A stretch of DNA of 64,000 bases from Sarcomyxa edulis (GCA_009761415.1 QUOL01000006.1:1-64000), one strand, 5' to 3'. Numbered from the stretch's first letter, positions 35,342 through 47,898 are shown. Translations and numbers: made by a program. Notes: generated by a model not told the origin, from the sequence alone.

Positions 35342-37660
35342 ATGCTCTCTAGAATGACCAGAACAAGATTGCCTGGTCTACCAGAATACTTACTTGTTCT
35401 CATCTTGCGTCACCTTGACATTGCCAACATCCTCGCAGTTCGAAAGGCAAGAGTTTTTTTTTTGTCTCGAGGAGTGTCACTAAGTATGTGTACGATTTAG
35501 ACGTGTCGTTCACTCCACGAAGCGACTACTGCCAAGCTGCTCTGGGTCTACGTGTTCCGTGATTTGTTGAATCGAAAGCTCAGTGTCTTGCCACCGAGCA
35601 TACAATCTGTCAATTCTTTAGATAACACTGAGACAGAAGCGTTTGTTCGTCGAGCAGCCAAACTTGGCGAATTATTACACAACTCAAATTATATCTCTCC
35701 ACGGCGTTCCATGCCTCTGAACATATCGCAACCCGTGCAGTGGCTACGATTGGTCTCCGGGCGGTGGCTTCTGGCCGCATCTGCAGACCATTCTGTCAGC
35801 AAGCTCAGCTGCTGGGACATCTCTCTTGTAACTCGAGGCCTCGTTGAACCCGTCGCTGAGTGCTTTCTACCCGGCGTATCGAAGACTGGACGTGTGGAGG
35901 TTCAAGATGGGATCGGTATAGTTATTGCGTTGGCAGTCGGCCCCAGTCGGTGTGTCCATTTTCGACTATTTTTATTCTCTCCTCTTGCTAGAAGGTCGTC
36001 GTAGATCTTCACATGTACAGCTCCTAGCTTTATGTCTACTCGATGGCAAGCCCCGCTTTACCGAATTAGCCAAGTTGGATGGATTTTCCCATGTATCCCT
36101 CCTCCACGGTCAATACATCGCCTGTGGGCTCCGAGACGACATCAGCACTCCACATCTCGTGAATTGGCACACTCAGCAGATTTATCCTTTGGCTCAGGGC
36201 TCAGACTACAAAGTCAGCGCCTTTTCCTGTTGTCCTCCATACATTCCAAGCTGACGCCTCAAACTTACAGGGTGGACTTATCAATATCGAAATCTTGGAA
36301 GATTTTATTTTTGTCACTAGACTCTGCGACCTCGAGATTTTTTCTTTATCTAAAGGCGACTCAGCTCCTCGTCTTTTACAAATCGTCGTCCTCCCAGAGG
36401 GCATGCAAGAGGTGGTCTTTCTTCCGGATCCATGTGCAGCGGAAGGACCGAGTTTGTTTACTACAACTCTGATAGCAATGACGGAGTTCGGCATGTCCTT
36501 CTTCACACTCTCTCGCGACCCCATCGACAACCTTTTTTCCCTTTATCTCACCCACAAACGTGATCTCAATAATCCCAAAGACTTCCCTTGGTCCAAGCTC
36601 CGCGTAGGCGGCACTGGACGCTGTATTATGTGGCTCAATCACACTTCCGATGACTCAGTCCCGGGTCCGAAGCTAACATATGGCGTGTTGGAGTCGAAGC
36701 CGACCGATGGAAAGAGCGACAACTCCGTCACTGCGCAAGATATTGTCTTGGCTCGTAGATTTTCTTGCGATATCAAGAGTACGAACACTGTAGCCCTGTG
36801 GGCGTACCCCCATTTTGATATGGACGATGCCTTAGGATTCGTCGTGGCTGGAAATGTCTTCGGGGAGTTATGTCTATATGATGTAGCGGGTACGCCGTGT
36901 GCGAAACTGTGGCCAAAATCAAGTATTGTCTTGCAAGAAGCCGCCCGTCCCTTTTTTAGGCTTGCGTCCCTGGTCAATCCTTTGTCCTTGGTGATCTATC
37001 CATAGATTTTGACTTTTTTTTTCTTACCAGAAACCGTTGAGTTTGGGACTGCCCCCGCTCCTCCCTAGACCGCCTTGCTACGAAGCCGACGAAGAATATG
37101 ACGCCCCACCAGCGTTTGATTACTGGGTACTTCCGGAGTTGGCTGATTCAGGCAAGTTACCGGACGGCTGGAGTACAGACTGGAAATCTTTCTGTGACTC
37201 CAGTCAATGGCAAGGTTTTCCAGGCGACCGCTCATGGTACCTCGAACATTATTACGGTTTCCTCGGTGACGCAAGACCTCTTGCATTCCACGAAAACGCG
37301 GTTGCGTTTAAGGCTGGAGGTCTTTATTTCCTCATGTACATCTTCACCGAGGCTTATGATTCGCTTCTTGTCTTCGACCCTCAAACGACACCTGCAGAGA
37401 TGAGGATTAATCTAGACGAGGTGTCGCACCATAATCCGATAATCAACCGGAGACGTGTGGAACGGGTGAGGCATTCCGGCTTTCATCAGAGCAATGCATA
37501 CGGTGTATGGATGTATGAGAATTGCTGCCTCGGAAGAAATCGGTGGGCCGAGCTACAAGCGAGGGGTGGCTTTCCTCACGAAACGTTGCAAGCAATGCTT
37601 CCTCCCCGGCGGCCGCGTCCGGCTTATCCTGTAGTAGTTAACATTGACGTAGCCAAATGA
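35342..37660 (+). CDS. F-box protein, array copy C
   Basis: Exons 35342-35446, 35501-35949, 36005-36212, 36271-36972 and 37031-37660 encode 697 residues. A second in-frame ATG at 35354 could be the true start. The F-box reads LPGLPEYLLVLILRHLDIAN, then TCRSLHE. Intron 1 is GC-AG, with GCAAGA directly after the codon for Lys; no GT at this point keeps the frame. Intron 2 (55 nt) is nearly the same as that of the distant copy F, differing at about three positions, whereas A, D and E have a different 52-nt version. The C-terminus has the Pro/Arg tail (PRRPRPAYPVVVNIDVAK) also seen in A and D. Confidence 0.87.
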
Positions 37661-39464
37661 TACATCAAGTGATACTACTTCGTGGATATCTCACTTTTCC
37701 ACCCGCCAGCTTCGAATGTTTATTTGCTGCTCAGTCTGTTCTCTAATGCTGCCAGAAATGTATTTCAATAATCATACGTATCAGCACCGCGGATATTTAT
37801 GAACACAACGATTACATGGAGTCGTACGTTCACAAGAATCTGTCTGACGAGACGTATGGCAGTACCTATACTCAGGCTCGAATACTTGTTGAAGTTGATA
37901 GATTGATAGAAAAGCTTTTAACTCACCCCGTTCACAAAATGGCGGAATCAGTGCGATATAGCGTCGTAAGTTCGATATCTGCAAGGAATAGAACAGGCCT
38001 CGTTCGTCTACATCATCATTATAGACCCCCTGAACAGATGCAAACTTCAAAGGATCAAAGATATGCACGACTTCCACGGATGTCAAGGTCAGCACGATGA
38101 ACGCGTCGGAATGGTGGTTAGATAGACCAAACGCCGCTAAAGGTCGACGGCTGGAGGATCCGAAGATGCAGTCGGATATACGGCTGGACAAGGGGCAAAC
38201 ATACGTCAGATCGCAGAGAAAGCCGAGAGCAAGTTGGTCCGAGGAAACTCTGACATACTCGAGGACATTGAAACATTTCAGAACATCGGGTAGTTCGCGT
38301 GTTTGTCCAGGAAAAAAATAGATGGTCTTGTTTGGGTTTTATTCGTTCTCAAGAGATCAAGAGACGAACGACCCCGAGAAATCTGCGCATGGAAAATACG
38401 TTGGTATATCAGGAGTTGACTTGCAGAAGTGAATGTCACTTCAAATATAATGTTCATAGGAGCGTATTCGGCATTGGCGCGCGATGATCTTGTGTGTCCT
38501 TGATTAAGGTAGAGATGTGCGTGTGCGGATCAGGCGGGTGGAGGCTGAGACAAACGACGTGAGCGGATCCTTCGATGATAGAACTTGAGAATGAATCGAA
38601 CAAGGACCTGCGGCGGAAACACAATGCTGAACGGTCAATAGTTTCAGAGCTTTTCGTTCTTCGTCCTTTCTCTCAACAAGTTTTTTTCCCTGCATTCCAC
38701 TGACGATTACAGACTTGCGCAGACTATTAAGCTGGATTAGCGCTGCCAGGGCGGGCCCGACATTGTGAAGTGGGAGTGGGATGTGAAAAGACCTCCTTGA
38801 ATGCAAACGAATATCAGCTCCTACTCATGTGTGAACTGAACTAGCTGTACATCGTACCTTGGAGGAACGTATCCGTCAACATCATCTCGCTCCCGTCCAA
38901 ATGCTCTCCCGCCTTCTGTTCCCTTTGCTCCTTGACTAACCGTTCTACCTCGATCTCGTCATCCCTCCTTAGACAGTCTTGACTCTTGAGACCTAATATG
39001 GGACAGGTGCCCAGACAATCGTCAATCGTCAGCATCCAAGATCGAGCGAAAAATCAATCACAGTATCACCTATCCTCTCCAACCCTATGATGAGATAGGT
39101 GAGGAAGGTAGGTCAAAATCTGAACGCGTTTTAGTAGTCGCTGGATAGCCAATGATCATAGTTAAGGAGACCGATAACTTGGTCCAAGTATTTGGAGGCT
39201 CGAGAAACACGGTGAAAGGAGGCAAAGTGAAAGAAAGATTCGGAGGAACTTCTGAGTTTTGCATCGAAGGTTTGTCGAAGGTGTCGTTGATGAGTAATAT
39301 GATTGTTGTTCATCAGACATCCAACCAAGTTGAATTCCAAGTTGGATTCAACGACAGATTAACCTCCGGACAATACGTGCTTTCCCATATGAGTTCCAGT
39401 TGTTTGGACCGCGGTGACTTTGAGCGAGAGTCGATCGGGATTCGGGAGTAAAATGTTTTCATCC
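37661..39464. other. Intergenic between copies C and D, with a gene remnant
   Basis: The first 200 bases are a duplicated 3' flank shared with copy D, including the broken end of a fucosyltransferase gene (listed separately). The remaining 1.6 kb shows no recognisable gene. Near 39421-39445, GAGAGTCGATCGGGATTCGGG matches the region upstream of copy B (about 32692-32720). Confidence 0.45.
37830..37882 (-). pseudogene. 3' end remnant of an O-fucosyltransferase-like gene
   Basis: On the minus strand the frame YVSSDRFL followed by a stop (37856-37830) matches the C-terminus DVSSNRFL of the intact gene at 42140. The upstream word TTCGAGCCTGAG (37882-37871) matches the start of that gene's last exon, TTCGAGCCTAAC. 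The middle of the exon is lost and no upstream exons remain. It shows that a piece of the fucosyltransferase gene was copied together with the F-box 3' flank. Confidence 0.6.
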
Positions 39465-39485
39465 AGTGCACGTGCCGGTGTCCCC
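39465..39485 (+). promoter_or_regulatory. Class-2 upstream element of copy D (half palindrome)
   Basis: The word GTGCACGTGCCGGTGTCCCC contains the right half of the class-2 element (TGCCGGTGTCCC, exact in copy C), about 90 bases before the ATG of copy D. The left arm is replaced by an overlapping GCACGTGC palindrome, which contains an E-box-like CACGTG. Confidence 0.4.
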
Positions 39486-39567
39486 TTTCTCGACTTTTTC
39501 CATTGTGACTGTCCAAATTTCTTCGACGTTCGCCTCGACTTGCACAGTGCTAATCGTTCAGTGCGAT

Positions 39568-41881
39568 ATGCGTTCCAGGATCGTTGGAAGAAAACTGGCT
39601 GGTCTGCCCGAATACCTACTTGTTCTGATCTTGCATCACCTTGATATTATGAACATCCTCGCTGCTCGACAGGCAAGTTTTTTTTTGCCTCAAGGAATGA
39701 AACTGACTAAGTTTGTGTACGATTCAGACGTGTCGTTCACTCTACGACGCGACTACTGCTAAACTGCTCTGGGCTTACGTGTTCCGTGATCTGTCGGATC
39801 GAAAGCTCGGTGTCTTGCCACCGCGCATCCAATCTCTCGACTCTCTGGACAATGCTGAGACGGAGGCGCTTGTTCGTCGAGTAATTGTCATCGGAGGGCT
39901 GCTACATACTTCTGATTATATCTCCCCACGACGTTCCATGCCGCTGAATCTAGCACAGCCTGTTCAGTGGCTACGATTGATCTCCGGGCGGTGGCTTCTG
40001 GTCGCATCTGCAGACCATTCTATCAGCAAGCTCAGCTGCTGGGACATCTCTCTCGTAACTCGGGGTCTCTTTAAACCGGTCGCGGAATGCTTTTTACCTG
40101 GCGTATCGAAGTCTGGGCGTGTAGAAGTCCAAGATGGAATAGGTATAGTTATCGCTCTGGCAGTTGGCCCCAGTCGGTGTGTCCTGTTTTAACTCTCAGT
40201 CTCTTCTCTTTCTGAAAGGTCGTCGTAGATCTTCACATGTACAAATCCTCTCTCTATGTCTGCTCGATGGCAAATTCCGCTTCACCGAATTAGTCAAGTT
40301 GGTCGGATTTTCCCATGTAGCCCTCCTTCGTGGTCAATACGTCGCCTGCGGACTCCGAGACGACGTCAGCACTCCCCATCTCGTGAATTGGCACACTCAA
40401 CAGATTTACCCGTTGGCTAAAGGACCCGACTACGTAGTAAGTGCCCGTTGTCGTTGTCCTGCATGTATTTAAACGGACGCTTCATATCTTTAGGGCGGAC
40501 TGATCAATATGGAGGTTTTGGACGATTTTTTACTCGTCGTTAGACTCTGCGACCTTCAGATTTTCTCTCTACCTAAAGGTGACTCGGGTCCTCGTTTTTT
40601 ACAAGTCGTTGTCCTCCCGGAGGGCATGCAAGAGGTAGTCTTTGTTCCAAACCCATGCGCAGTGGAAGGAAAACGCGCATTCAGCACGACCTTAATAGCA
40701 ATGACGATACTCGGCATCTCTTTCTTCAGACTCTCTCACGACCCCATCGACAACCTGTTTTCCCTTCATCTCACCTACAAACGTGGTCTCAATCATCCCA
40801 ACGATTTTCCTTGGTCCAAGCTCCGCGTAGGCGGCACAGGGCGCTGTATTATGTGGCTCAATTACACTGACGATGACGCTGTCCCGGGTCCGAAGGTAAC
40901 ATATGGCGTCTTGGAGTCGGAACTGACCGATGGAAAAGGCGACAGTTCTCTCGGTGCGCATGATCTTGTCCTCGCCCGTAAGGTCTCTTGCGATATCAGA
41001 AATACCAACACCGTAGCCCCCTGGGCGTTCCCTCACTTTGACATGGATGACGCATTAGGATTTATCGTTGTTGGAAATGTCTTCGGGGAGTTATGTTTAT
41101 ATGATATAGCGGGCACGCCATCTATGAAGCTGTGGCCGAAATCGAGTATCGTCCTACAAGAAGCTCCGCGTCCGTCTCGTAGGCTTGCGTCTTTGGTCAG
41201 TCATTCACCCTGTGCTGTGATATGTCCGTAGATTCTGATCATGTTCGATAGACGCCACTGAGTTTGGAACTACCATTGCTCCTCCCTAGAGCGCCTTGGT
41301 ATGAATCCGACAGGGGATATGATGCCCCACCCGCTTTCGATTACTGGGTCCTTCCGGATCTGGCTAACTTAGGCAAACTACCAGAAGGCTGGAGTACAGA
41401 CTGGAAATCCTTCCGCGACTCAAGTCAATGGCAGGGATTCCCGGGTGACCGCTCGTGGAACCTGGAACACTATTACGGCTTCCTCGGCGACGCAAGACCT
41501 CTTGCATTCCACAGAGAGGCAGTTACGTTCAAGGCTGGAGGACTTTACTTCCTCCTGTTTGTCTTCACCGATGGCGATGATTCACTTCTTGTATTTGACC
41601 CACAAACGACACTTGCGGGGTTGATCGACAATCTCGACAAGGTGTCGAACGAAATTCCTACAATTAATCGGAGACGCGTAGAGCGGGTGAGGCATTCTGG
41701 TTTTCATCAAAGCAATGCATACAGGACATGGACGTATGAGAATTGCTGCCTTGGCAGAAATCGGTGGGTCGAGCTGAAGGCCAGGGGCGGCTTTCCTCAC
41801 GAATCGCTGCAAGTAATGCTTCCTCGCCGGCGGCCGCGTCCGGCTCATCCTGTAGTAGTTGACATTGACCTAGCCAAATGA
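39568..41881 (+). CDS. F-box protein, array copy D
   Basis: Exons 39568-39672, 39728-40176, 40229-40436, 40494-41195 and 41252-41881 encode 697 residues, the same length as copy C. The F-box reads LAGLPEYLLVLILHHLDIMN, then TCRSLYD. Intron 1 is GC-AG (GCAAGT), as in copy C, and its acceptor end (GTACGATTCAG) also matches C. Intron 2, however, belongs to the A/E 52-nt type. The C-terminal block and Pro/Arg tail are intact. It is the last of the tandem set; 84 bases after its stop lies the broken end of another copy. Confidence 0.88.
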
Positions 41882-41964
41882 TACATCAAGTGATACTACT
41901 TCGTGACCTTTCCCCCCGCTAGCTTTGAATGTTGGTTTGTTATGCACAAAGACCAGGTCCTTTC

Positions 41965-42006
41965 AGGTTTTCCTCACGAGACGCTGCAAAGTATATGCCT
42001 CCATAG
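41965..42006 (+). pseudogene. 3' end remnant of a further F-box copy
   Basis: GGTTTTCCTCACGAGACGCT and the following bases up to a CCATAG stop match the last coding bases of copy B (35060-35100). The match continues into B's 3' flank (the word CCTCTAGC and an ACTACTTCGTYGATA-like stretch). Nothing upstream of this point belongs to that copy, because copy D's own 3' flank abuts it. It marks the breakpoint of an unequal exchange or deletion. Confidence 0.7.
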
Positions 42007-42139
42007 ATGCTAGCCTCGCATAACTCGTTCCTCCTCTAGCGCTTGAACTGGTACTTCGTCGATACTCCAGAGACGATACATGTACTGGTAGCATATGCAT
42101 ACCACCATGACCACGGTATAAATACATAGAATCATCCGT

Positions 42140-43676
42140 TCACAAGAATCTATTTGACGAAACGTCAAGTCCTTTAGCCATTCGCAACATGACAATGTTC
42201 GCAGTTAGGCTCGAAAACTGGAAGGTCATGTCAGTTGATAGCCAAAGAAACAAAAGTCTTCACTCACCCCATTACCAACAAACACCTCGGCCTTCTCTGC
42301 GATAGCCATATCCACAGCCATACTGACGAACTTTTGTTCCTCGTCGAGCCGTAAATCTAGACTGCTCTTCAGGTCTTCCCACCCGTCAACCTTCAACGCG
42401 GCATCCAGTCTATTTAACCACCATCCCCACGCGTTCGTCAGCACGTACACTCTTCTAAGCCCGGGGTTCTCCACTCTCACGGCATGCAGTCGTTCAACAA
42501 TTTGTTCGACAGACGGGAGGCAGTGTCTCATATAATACTCCTCTCGCGAGTCGCCCTCGCCCTCGCCCTCGCCCTCGCCCTCCTCCTCACTGTTATCTGA
42601 CAGTGGCGGTGGATCGAATCGGTCTGGAAGTGTAGGAAATTGATTCAGACCCATATATCCTGCATTCCATTCGGAGAGACGAGGGCAGTGTCGCTCATAG
42701 TCTCCTCGACGAATATGGAGGGCGACGACGCCACTATGGGGTTGTTGTTGTAGGATGGCAAAATTACGGATGACGGCAGATTGTACGAGAGGTGACCATG
42801 TGTAGTTGGCGAGGATTGGCGAGGAGGATAGACCATCCCATAATGAGAGGATCCGTTCGCCGCCAAATAGACTGCGATAGGTGAGTAACGTTGAATTGGG
42901 AGAGTTGCAAGGTGACTCACTGCATGTCGAAAACCACTTTCTCGCTCGAGTCTACTTCCACACACGCCTCTCCGTCGGCTTCTTTCAGTTTCTCCACCCA
43001 CCACTGGATCAACTCGGAACCTTCAGCCCAGTTGGGTGAGTCTCTTGAGCTGATGATCCTGCGGTTCTCTTTCGGACAGGCTGTTTCCCAATATTCAGCG
43101 CTGACGGAACGGGGTGCGTCCATGGGTCCTCCTGATGTAGGACCAGTTATAAAAGCGTTGAGAGGTATTCTTGTAGGTCGCAATGCGAAGTCGTAGAGAG
43201 TGTATGGGAGAGGTGAGTGTGACCAGACGTAGTCTTCGAACACGAAGGAACGCTTGGTTGCGTATGCGAGGTAGGACATTAATAGACTACAGCGGCGTCA
43301 GATACTCTCGTAGAAGAGTCTAGCAGACGACTCACGATTCTTGTAATACGTTATTGAAGCCATGTCCCCACAGATGACCGGGGAATCGAAGGTACATGGC
43401 GGGTTCTGTTAATGGAGCATTATGCTGCGGAAGGGCGCGCTCAAAAGCACGAATGTCCTGGAAACTTGGGGGTACTCCAGATGAAAGAATTATAAGAACT
43501 AGAAGGAGTGGAATGAGTGCAACGGAAGCGACTGCTCGTCGAAGAGTGAAGAAATGCAAGCAAAGCCTGAGATATCGACTCCGGCGTGGAATCGAATTCG
43601 AGGATGGAAGTAGTTCGTAGTCTTGGACGCCGTATACGATTCTACCAAGAGCACCTCTCCAGGAGCGCGTCGACAT
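42140..43676 (-). CDS. Type II membrane O-fucosyltransferase-like protein
   Basis: Four exons, 43676-43336, 43286-42921, 42871-42268 and 42217-42140, encode 462 residues. A short cytoplasmic tail is followed by a hydrophobic anchor at residues about 49-68 (SVALIPLLLVLIILSSGV), then a luminal domain. YLRFPGHLWGHGFNN, with a later HIRRGD at residues 288-293, matches the GDP-fucose-binding HxRRGD motif of the O-FucT fold. The last exon (FSSLTANIVMLRMAKG) is the usual ending of this family in mushrooms. A CCCTCG microsatellite encodes an acidic EGEGEGEG loop near 42550-42580. A transfer of fucose or a related sugar in the Golgi is inferred from the family; the acceptor is unknown. Confidence 0.75.
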
Positions 43677-44221
43677 GGAAGAAAGAGATGAAAAGTGTTT
43701 TTGACATTTGCGCAGGCCGTCATCTACTGACTGAAACGAGGGTTGCTGTGCACCGCCTAGACATCACAGCGATGCGTCATTTGTCTGTAATAGGATACGA
43801 ATTGACTTTATTTTCTGGTGGTCCATGTCCATGGTTGCCCATGGTCATCTAAGAGTTCGTGTGCCAGCCGTTGTGTGCAGAAGTCGTGGTAAATGGTCAA
43901 GAACGAGTTCAATTGATGCCGGCGAATTTTTGGCATGATGTACGGAAATTGAAATTGCCAAGAGTGGTCGCATCGTCACAGAAAGGATTCAAAGTAATCT
44001 CATACGCCCATTATGATTATATATCCTACTTGCAGCAACTATAAAGTATGACCTGGACTCGACAACTCGATAGAGTCAGCAGTTTCCCGCCAGCAGAAAA
44101 CGAGTGGCACAGCGATTCGCCACCAGATAGGCGTTTCTGACCTAGGCATAGTTCCAACTTCTAGGTGAAAGATGCGAGTGAGAAAACGAGAACGAAACAA
44201 AATGATTGAGAAACCTTGGGC
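43677..44221. other. Intergenic, no gene seen
   Basis: This lies between the fucosyltransferase-like gene and the F-box gene, both on the minus strand. It could contain the final exon of the F-box gene, because a donor-like GTGAGC occurs at the end of its last frame. Nothing else is supported. Confidence 0.35.
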
Positions 44222-45310
44222 TCACCGATGCAACCGAATGCAAGTCCCGACGAGGAAAGGATCTCCATATCCAAAACCCAGATCCTCCCTATCTCGCCGG
44301 GAGTGACCAGGATATCCTGCAGTCGGGAATGGACGTAGCCGTGGCTGGTGCTGAGACTTGTACGTGTTGTTTTTGAGCTGATTCTGATCCTTCAGCCATT
44401 GCTCGTCGATCCAATTCTGAGCTTCCTGTATGAGCTGCTCCGAATTTGGAGCATTCAGTCGTTCGTCCAAACGCTTATCGATTATGGCTGTCAACGGACC
44501 TGGGTATCTAGAGCTGTCTGTTCAGCATAGAGTGTCTTGAGCTCTAGTAATTGTTGCTCCAGGACCAGAGGGAATGTGACATTGGTATCCCTTTCGTGGC
44601 GGGTAGGCCTCTCGTGCATGATTTGTACATCACGAATGCGATACACTTTTTCGCCAGACGGGTCTGTTTTGAATGAGTCAGACTTCGTTCACATCAGGGT
44701 CAATACATGTATACTACTCACTCGTGATAGACGGAACTATTTCTGATAGGATAGGGGACTTTTTCATCAGCTCTGTCAAGATGATACATCTTCAGAATGA
44801 CGTTCAGCGCATCTATATATCTTCACGATCATGATAAAGACACGAGACGTACCTTTCATAAGAACAGGTCCTGCAAAATCGTCCACGTAGTAACACATTG
44901 ATTTTCACATCCGCCAAGGTTCTGCAGATCTGAAGAGTTTGCATCAGTACGGGGCACTCTGGCGATGACACCAAGGAACGAAACCTACTTCACACTGTTT
45001 CTTCTCCTTCGCAAGAACCAGGTCGGTCCAACGAGCCTCTGACATTCCTCGAGGACATTTCGGAACATCGGGTAATGCGGCTTGTCGAGATTTCCTCCAA
45101 AGGTAATTCGCGTCTTTGTCTAGCAAGAAAAGACAGATCAACTTGTCCGTCCTCGTTAGCTGCAAGAGGTCAGTAACCGACAGATACTGGAAAATCTGTT
45201 GGTAGACAATACGTCAACCCATTTGGAGGTGAGCTTGTAGAATTGTACGTTACCTCGAAGATAATGTCCGCAGGAAGAGTGAGGAGGGGAGGGTATTGTT
45301 GAGTCGACAT
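44222..45310 (-). CDS. F-box protein (distinct family)
   Basis: This F-box protein is unrelated to copies A-F apart from the F-box. Supported exons are 45310-45254, 45195-44989, 44929-44853, 44789-44722, 44663-44500 and 44437-44222. The F-box runs from PPLLTLPADIIFE across the first intron into IFQYLSVTDLLQLTRTDKLI. After it comes LLDKDANYLWRKSRQAALPD with a CxxC-like pair (ICRTLADV and GRFCRTC), a pattern I know from many Agaricomycete F-box proteins. The later exons are helical and charged (VLEQQLLELKTLYAEQTALD). The C-terminal part after 44437 is uncertain: another intron may remove part of it, and a GTGAGC near 44225 hints at a further exon. Confidence 0.65.
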
Positions 45311-46773
45311 TTGGTACACGATATGACCACAGTCTACTTGGGCGTCCTTGCTGATAGAGATAAACGTAACAGTCGAACAGGCTCGCAGATATACAGGCAG
45401 TTCGAGTACATGTTTGAGAGCATGCTATGTATTTGTATCGTCGAGTTGTTCCGGGACGGCGAACGGCCATCATCCAGATACAAGGATGATACTACGAGTG
45501 CTTGATTGCAGTATAACTTACAGCCTAACAGTTCTATGTTAGCGCGTAATGATTGTCGAGTCGAACACACCTCAGTAGCGAGCGAAAGTCAGTATTGCTG
45601 CTGCGGTCAAGAGAAGTGGAGGCATCGCTACTGTGGATCATTGACACCATTATGTTTCGATGGGACTCAACCGACGAGTATGGCGTTGTTCCGAGTGATA
45701 TACTGGTGCTATCGAGCTGTTTTTGTGTTTTACTTTACCATCCTGGAAGCTGTGAGAGATCGATCCGGGCTGGAGATGTTGATGGTAGAGTCAATATCAA
45801 GAATTCTATTAGCGTGTAAACCGAGAGGTTGGAGGACCGAGTACTGCTCGTCGCGCTGTGGCCATGGTGGACGCTCGAGGAGAAGGTCAATCGGCACGAG
45901 GACTGCCGATGTGGCTGTGTGTAATGAGCCAATGACAAAAAGGACTCAAGTCTCACGCCACCGCAGAAATGTCTCAACGTTTTGGCGAGACCTTCTCCTC
46001 CTCTTTCCTCCCATCTTCTCCTCAAAATCTCGTTTTTCCTCCCGTCCCGTGTACATCATCCACTTTCTCTGAACCTCATTCGTCGTTGGCGACAAGATTC
46101 CTAGGCAGCTACTTCCTCGAGTCTTGGACCGTACATCTTGGACAAGGACCCTTGAACGATCTTTGCTTTCCTCTATGGCCCTTCTTCGTCGTGGCATCAA
46201 CACGAACGTTCTCGAATTTGCAGGTTTTGCGCTCCCGCACCTATCACACCTAAGGATCTGATCAATACTGGTCCACTCGAGCTTTCATATAGACTGGCGC
46301 CATCAATACCACTAGTCATCTGCATAGACAGGGTAAAGCGAGAGCGTAGTCCTCACGAAGCCTAACCTGTCTATCCCCTTCCTCGTCTTCCATCACCATT
46401 CACAGGTGATTCTCCCTCCATCCGATGCATCGTCCCAACCAAGAGCACTGCGTAACTCCTTTCCAACTGCCGTTGTCTCACATCGTTCCCGCTCGTTACG
46501 CCAACCCGCATCGTTCCGTGCCAGTCGCTGCGGACTCAGGGTTTGACTCGGGGATTTGAACTTTATCTTTCTTGTAGGCGATGCTTGTTCCCATCGTTGC
46601 TTGATTTCTATCATCCTTATCATGTGTTGGCTGTATTCTATTGGCCCTTGGAGGTCTTCCGCCTTGTTCGTTTTCACAGTTTGTTCTTCTCCTGAGTTTT
46701 TCCCCGTTCCTTTTTGGCCAGGAGCCGCATTTGTAACTCCGATATAATGTTCCCACGATTGACGACTGTAGCG
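45311..46773. other. Intergenic, no convincing gene
   Basis: Open frames up to about 190 codons exist on the plus strand (45506-46072), but they are unusually Cys/Trp/Arg-rich, overlap minus-strand frames and show no domain. I treat them as chance frames. Confidence 0.35.
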
Positions 46774-47508
46774 ATGTCTCAATTTTACTCTCCTCTCATA
46801 CTCATGACACCGCCGCCTCCAATGCTCACCTTCACCATTCTATGCCTTATCTTCTCCACTAGCGTGCTCGCCCATTCCAATGGCATGGACATGGCTATGG
46901 ACGGCGCAATGTCTCTGACAGACGGTCAGATGCTGCCGTATCTCCACTTCACCTCAGGCGACAACATGTGGTTTCGCGGATGGGTTCCTAGCAGTTCTGG
47001 TGCGATGGTGGGGACGTGTATAGGGTTATTTCTATTAGCGCTCATTGAGAGATGGATTGCGGCCTGCAGAGCTGTTATGGAAGTTCACTGGAGGAACAGG
47101 TATGTACAATGAGACAGTCCCTATCTACATCATTTCATGCTCGTTGCAGCGCACAAATTGCTTATGCCAATAAATCCAACTTACCCACCGATGGCAAATC
47201 TCGATCAATACCATCCTCCTCATTTGTGAACGTCGTCTCCATGCGATCTGCACCTCCATTCATACCTGCGCACGACATTACTCGGGGGATATTGCAAGTC
47301 GGGCAGAGTGCCCTCGGGTTTGCGTTCATGTTGACTGCAATGTGCGTAGCAAGCTCGTATTTCGTTTTCATCTTGAGTCTCATCGGACTATTCGCCCTCG
47401 TCACACAGGACGTACCAGCTGGGATTCATCTTGTCGATCGTCGTTGGGCTAGGGGTAGGAGAGACGCTGTTTGGGAGGTATATCAATAGTTCTGCTCATC
47501 TGATGTAA
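46774..47508 (+). CDS. CTR-family copper transporter
   Basis: This is a high-affinity copper(I) importer of the CTR/SLC31 family. Three exons, 46774-47099, 47150-47341 and 47409-47508, encode 205 residues; in-frame ATGs at 46747 and 46822 are alternative starts. A Met-rich N-terminal stretch (NGMDMAMDGAMSLTDGQM) binds copper outside the cell. Three membrane segments follow: GAMVGTCIGLFLLALIERW, then GQSALGFAFMLTAM, then GFILSIVVGLGVG. The selectivity filter MxxxM is at Met169-Met173, and the GxxxG packing motif of the third segment at Gly186-Gly190. The split of MLTAM over intron 2 means that simple frames miss the C-terminus. It lies directly upstream of a metalloreductase in the same orientation, which fits joint use in copper uptake. 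Confidence 0.93.
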
Positions 47509-47898
47509 GACACTGGACTTGCTATAGTGCTGTACGATACGATACGACGGATTACTGTATTTATGACTTGATACATGATTTTGGCTGCTTGATGTTGCAA
47601 ACCCAGTTCTTTACATCATAGTTCAAGCCCATAAGCGTCTATACAGCATGTCTGTATTCTCAAGTAAAGTCAAGGCCCCATTCCCGTAACTCATCGTTTC
47701 ACAGTCGCCTTGGGGCAAGCCTGCACTTAGTCCGATGCGACGGCGTAGACCAATACGTACAAACCTGTTCAAAAAACTTTTTTGAAGGTGTACTGGCCTG
47801 TTTGCCCTGTGGCGGATTCCTTCTTCAATCCCTCCTCATCATCCCGCACTTATCTCTTGTCCCCACCTCCTCTTTCCCTCCCTTTTCCATCCTCGAAT

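Noticed and set aside
42541..42590. CCCTCG repeats as a possible CRISPR-like or telomere-like array
   Set aside because: It is a simple six-base microsatellite that encodes Glu-Gly repeats within a coding exon.
45506..46072. A 188-codon plus-strand frame as a novel gene
   Set aside because: Its composition is odd, there is no promoter or intron pattern, and frames overlap it on the other strand; the support is too weak.
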